Shown here piece after piece: positions 61,168 to 64,000 of a stretch of 64,000 nt of DNA. Below the pieces are notes generated by a model. It searched no databases and was not told the origin of the DNA. It was given only the letters and a program-made list of their open reading frames with translations. Made by a program: the position numbers and the translations under genes. This stretch comes from JAJFKX01 sp965230265 (GTDB lineage Bacteria > Pseudomonadota > Gammaproteobacteria > Xanthomonadales > Wenzhouxiangellaceae): assembly GCA_965230265.1 (NCBI GenBank), contig OZ245999.1:1116001-1180000 (forward strand). Direction: 5' to 3'. Position 1 is the stretch's first letter; each line of letters starts with the position of its first letter.

Positions 61168-62553
61168 ATGAAAGATTCAGTCCAAGTTTATTTGCGTGCC
61201 TGCTCCAGGTATTTGTCTAGGTCTGCTAACAAACGCTTGTCAGTGTTGGCAGTATTGTCGGTGATATTGCTGGGTATCAGTGGTTGTGCGACATACCAGC
61301 CGTATGATTATGACGATGGCTATTACACTCACGGTTCAGATTATTCCGGTGGGTATTATGGTAGTGGATACGACGATGGCTACTATTCTGGTGGTTATAC
61401 CGGTGTTTCTTATGGTTATCGCCCGGATGCCTATTATTACCCTTATAGCAGCCTGGATTTGTTCTATAACAGTGGTTATGGCTATGCACCCGGTTTCTCG
61501 GTGGTGTATTCAACACCGTATTTAGGCTATCAACTCAATCACTACAGCCCTTATCGGTATGGGTTCAAGCACCGCCGTCACTATCGCTCCGGTCGATTCG
61601 GTTATGCGGGTTATTACCGCGACTACGGGTACAACAGACGTCACGCAGGCTACTACAAGGACCGGTACCGTCGTGGCCGCCACCGTGACCGACATCCACG
61701 TTATGTCCCTGGTTTTGGTCCAGACCGGTTTCAAAGCAATGGTTACGTATCCGAAAACCGCCGGGCTCGGTCCGCACGTCGTGGTTTTGACGGCCGGCGG
61801 GGTGACCGAAGGGGCTATGATCGTCGTGGCCTGCGGGATCAGGGTTATCAAGGCAGCCTTAATGAACATAGGCGAGGGGATTCACGCCGGGGCCGTACTG
61901 GGAACCGCTCCACACTTGACCTGAGAGAGCGTTTGAATCGAGGTCAGCTACCAAGGGATACACGTAGAGCCGATCGCAATCAGAATCGCGGACGTATTAA
62001 TCGGCCACGAAATGACCGTATAAACCGAATTGACAGCACCCGGTTTCGCCCTGCAGACCGTCGTGATCGTACCCGCGCCCGGAGTGACCAATCGGCCAGC
62101 CGGATTGCACGCAATCGTTCGCAACTTCGTGAAATTCAACGCAGTGCACCAGCGCGAGTAGAACGCGAGCGGCGAGCTAACAACCAAGGCAGTGTTGGTC
62201 GTCAGGCCTTGCAAAGCAGAGCTCAGGCTCGACAGCGCAACGGTGCTCAGCTTATTCGCAATCAGGCTGGGCGTAATCAGTCCAGGCGCAGTCAGGTTGG
62301 GCGTAACCAGTCTGGGTTGGTTCGTAACAATCGGTCTAACCGCAGTAATGCCAGTCCACGTCGTCCGTCGTTAAGCAATCAGCGGCAAAATAACCGCCGT
62401 CAGGTGCAGGCACCGCGACCGGCAGCCAGACAGACGCCTAGAAACAAACAAAACGATAATCGTAATAGCAGTCGCCGTGCGACACTGTCACAGTCAATCA
62501 ATAAAAACAGTCGCCGTAATCAGACTGAACGTGGCCAACGCCATCGCGATTAG
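61168..62553 (+). CDS. Low-complexity lipoprotein: Tyr/Gly-rich then Arg/Asn/Gln-rich
   Basis: 461 residues. A hydrophobic segment ends in ISGC (Cys40), a lipobox after an unusually long N-region; the actual start may be further in. Residues ~42-110 are Tyr/Gly/Asp-rich (YDDGYYTHGSDYSGGYYG), ~130-190 Tyr/Arg/His-rich, and ~195-461 a highly basic Arg/Asn/Gln/Ser-rich tail with repeated R-N-Q/R-R-S pieces. Unlike any enzyme; probably a surface or matrix-binding protein. The basic tail could bind nucleic acid or polyanions. No homologue recognised. Confidence 0.6.
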   Translation: MKDSVQVYLRACSRYLSRSANKRLSVLAVLSVILLGISGCATYQPYDYDDGYYTHGSDYSGGYYGSGYDDGYYSGGYTGVSYGYRPDAYYYPYSSLDLFYNSGYGYAPGFSVVYSTPYLGYQLNHYSPYRYGFKHRRHYRSGRFGYAGYYRDYGYNRRHAGYYKDRYRRGRHRDRHPRYVPGFGPDRFQSNGYVSENRRARSARRGFDGRRGDRRGYDRRGLRDQGYQGSLNEHRRGDSRRGRTGNRSTLDLRERLNRGQLPRDTRRADRNQNRGRINRPRNDRINRIDSTRFRPADRRDRTRARSDQSASRIARNRSQLREIQRSAPARVERERRANNQGSVGRQALQSRAQARQRNGAQLIRNQAGRNQSRRSQVGRNQSGLVRNNRSNRSNASPRRPSLSNQRQNNRRQVQAPRPAARQTPRNKQNDNRNSSRRATLSQSINKNSRRNQTERGQRHRD

Positions 62554-62583
62554 TTAGCGCACAAATTCATCGCAGGCTTGGGT

Positions 62584-62620
62584 AATACCCGGTGTCATGG
62601 TTGCACCGGGTATTCTTGTT
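62584..62620 (+). terminator. Terminator after low-complexity lipoprotein gene
   Basis: AATACCCGGTG/CACCGGGTATT, an 11-bp stem, 9-base loop, followed by CTTGTTTT. Confidence 0.8.
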
Positions 62621-62788
62621 TTAAATCTACTGCAACAGTCACAACCGGCAGCGGTCGAATTAAGCTTGGTGCTTTTCCGTTCATGCTAATCAATGCAATT
62701 GGTGACTTTACAAGCTAAAATATTCCAGTAATCAAACTGTTATCTGCACTGATATAAAACAAATCAGCCAAACCGGTAATAACTGGAT

Positions 62789-64000
62789 ATGATGGATTTT
62801 CCTAAACATTTTAATGTGATTGTGATTGGCGGTGGCCATGCTGGCACTGAGGCCGCACTGGCCGCAGCGCGTGCAGGTAGTAGAACGCTACTGTTGACTC
62901 ACAACATTGAGACCATTGGCCAAATGAGCTGTAACCCAGCCATTGGCGGTATTGGTAAAGGACACTTGGTCAAAGAGATTGATGCCTTGGGTGGCGTTAT
63001 GGCCAAGGCTGCAGATCAGGCGGGTATCCATTTACGTAAATTAAATGCCAGCAAAGGGCCGGCTGTACGTGCAACACGGGCTCAGTGTGATCGGGTTTTG
63101 TATAAGGCCGCTATTCGACAAACCGTGGAACAACAGCAAAACCTATGGCTGTTTCAGCAGGGGGTGGATGATCTGATTGTAGACAACGGCCGTGTTGTGG
63201 GTTGCGAAACACAGATGGGTCTGCGTTTTATGGCCGATACTGTCGTACTGACCACCGGTACCTTTTTAGGTGGCCGCCTGTTTATGGGCGAAGCCAACTA
63301 CCAGGGTGGCCGGGCAGGGGATCCGCCATCGAATCGACTGGCGCAACGTTTGCGCGAACTCCCCTTTACGGTCGGCCGGCTGAAAACCGGCACGCCGCCC
63401 CGTATTGACGGGCGCACTGTCAACTGGGAAGGACTGGAGGCACAACCAGGTGATAACCCGTTACCGGTATTTTCCTATCTGGGCAGTATTGATGATCATC
63501 CGCAACAGACCAACTGCTATATCACCTATACCAACGAGCATTGCCATGATTTGATCCGCAGCGCCCTGGACCGCTCACCCATGTATCAGGGCATGATAGA
63601 AGGCACTGGCCCACGCTACTGTCCATCGATTGAAGATAAGGTAGTGCGTTTTGCAGAACGTGATCGTCATCAGATATTTATTGAACCCGAGGGCTTAACG
63701 ACACCAGAGCTGTACCCCAATGGCATTTCCACCAGCCTGCCGTTTGATGTCCAATGGCAGTTTGTACGGGCTATTAAGGGCTTTGAGAATGCGCACATTA
63801 CCCGCCCGGGTTATGCCATTGAATACGACTTTTTTGACCCACGTGGTTTGAAAGCCAGTTTGGAAACCAAGGCAATGCCTGGGTTGTTTTTTGCCGGTCA
63901 AATTAATGGCACGACCGGTTATGAGGAAGCGGCGGCGCAAGGTCTGGTTGCCGGCTTGAATGCGGCCCGGCAAAGTCAACAGCTGCAGCCTTGGACACCA
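62789..64000 (+). CDS. mnmG: tRNA uridine-5-carboxymethylaminomethyl modification enzyme MnmG, 3'-truncated by window
   Basis: 404 codons present, frame open to the window end. FAD-binding IGGGHAGTEAALAAARAG, then QMSCNPAIGGIGKGHLVKEIDALGG, GTFLGGRLFMG and NGTTGYEEAAAQG are MnmG family blocks. With MnmE it modifies the wobble uridine of several tRNAs. Two ATG codons in a row (62789, 62792) can start it; the Shine-Dalgarno sequence is weak (GGAT). MnmG often lies near the origin and parAB; its downstream neighbours are outside the window. Confidence 0.96.
   Translation, partial: MMDFPKHFNVIVIGGGHAGTEAALAAARAGSRTLLLTHNIETIGQMSCNPAIGGIGKGHLVKEIDALGGVMAKAADQAGIHLRKLNASKGPAVRATRAQCDRVLYKAAIRQTVEQQQNLWLFQQGVDDLIVDNGRVVGCETQMGLRFMADTVVLTTGTFLGGRLFMGEANYQGGRAGDPPSNRLAQRLRELPFTVGRLKTGTPPRIDGRTVNWEGLEAQPGDNPLPVFSYLGSIDDHPQQTNCYITYTNEHCHDLIRSALDRSPMYQGMIEGTGPRYCPSIEDKVVRFAERDRHQIFIEPEGLTTPELYPNGISTSLPFDVQWQFVRAIKGFENAHITRPGYAIEYDFFDPRGLKASLETKAMPGLFFAGQINGTTGYEEAAAQGLVAGLNAARQSQQLQPWTP

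Noticed and set aside
61559..61924. Second long frame inside the low-complexity lipoprotein gene
   Set aside because: The repetitive base composition opens several frames; only the plus frame with the lipobox and flanking terminator is credible.
1..64000. CRISPR arrays, insertion sequences and integron attC sites
   Set aside because: No regularly spaced repeats with spacers, no transposase genes with terminal inverted repeats and no integron integrase were seen.

Overview
The window is a piece of a gammaproteobacterial-type chromosome of moderate G+C. The evidence is the order tig-clpP-clpX-lon-hupB-tRNAs-ppiD-fabI, OmpA-family and beta-barrel outer-membrane genes, lipoprotein signals and sigma32-like heat-shock promoters. 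I cannot name the genus. The DksA homologue lacks most zinc-finger cysteines, a form I associate mainly with other proteobacterial classes, so the class assignment is not certain.
Layout. (1) 1-3136 is host chromosome: a DUF2254 membrane protein cut by the window edge, an MscS-type channel and a secreted gluzincin-like metallopeptidase. (2) About 3.14-31.05 kb is an integrated mobile element of roughly 28 kb. It ends at the 3' end of a tRNA-Arg(TCT) gene, directly next to a large serine recombinase whose reading frame runs on into the tRNA. Its backbone is a mobC-relaxase pair, radC, ardA, a VirD4/TraG coupling protein without an N-terminal membrane anchor, parDE and the recombinase. No mating-pore (T4SS) genes are visible, so it looks like an integrative mobilizable element that needs a helper. 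(3) 31.2-36.3 kb is host chromosome with an M13 peptidase, a group II PLP decarboxylase and a secreted protein. (4) 36.7-37.3 kb has tRNA-Arg, Pro, His and Lys. (5) 37.4-48.98 kb has tig, clpP, clpX, lon, hupB, tRNA-Val, tRNA-Asp, ppiD, fabI, a dihydroorotase and yidD. (6) 49-64 kb has dksA, an OmpA-family gene, a second beta-barrel, a second M13 peptidase, hsp20, plsC, a rhomboid protease, a DUF2520 protein, pepN, a DMT transporter, a low-complexity lipoprotein and the start of mnmG.
Between its backbone genes the element carries several compact, AT-richer gene modules that look like defence cargo. They are a Gabija-like OLD nuclease plus UvrD-like helicase pair with a tightly linked third gene that may carry a HEPN-like motif; two unrelated modules that each contain a membrane protein with a C-terminal SH3b domain; a SEC-C protein with a small partner; a DUF4041/T5orf172 (GIY-YIG-like) protein overlapping a coiled-coil partner; an ankyrin-protein pair; and a membrane/secreted three-gene set behind the coupling protein. 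Several modules have a palindrome or hairpin in their upstream region.
Most promising leads: the three-gene Gabija-like operon; the row of five hairpins upstream of ardA, which could be an RNA leader or a single-stranded-DNA promoter used during transfer; a hairpin that exactly masks the Shine-Dalgarno sequence of a lipoprotein gene; and a 22-bp perfect palindrome between the recombinase operon and a divergent two-gene cargo operon.
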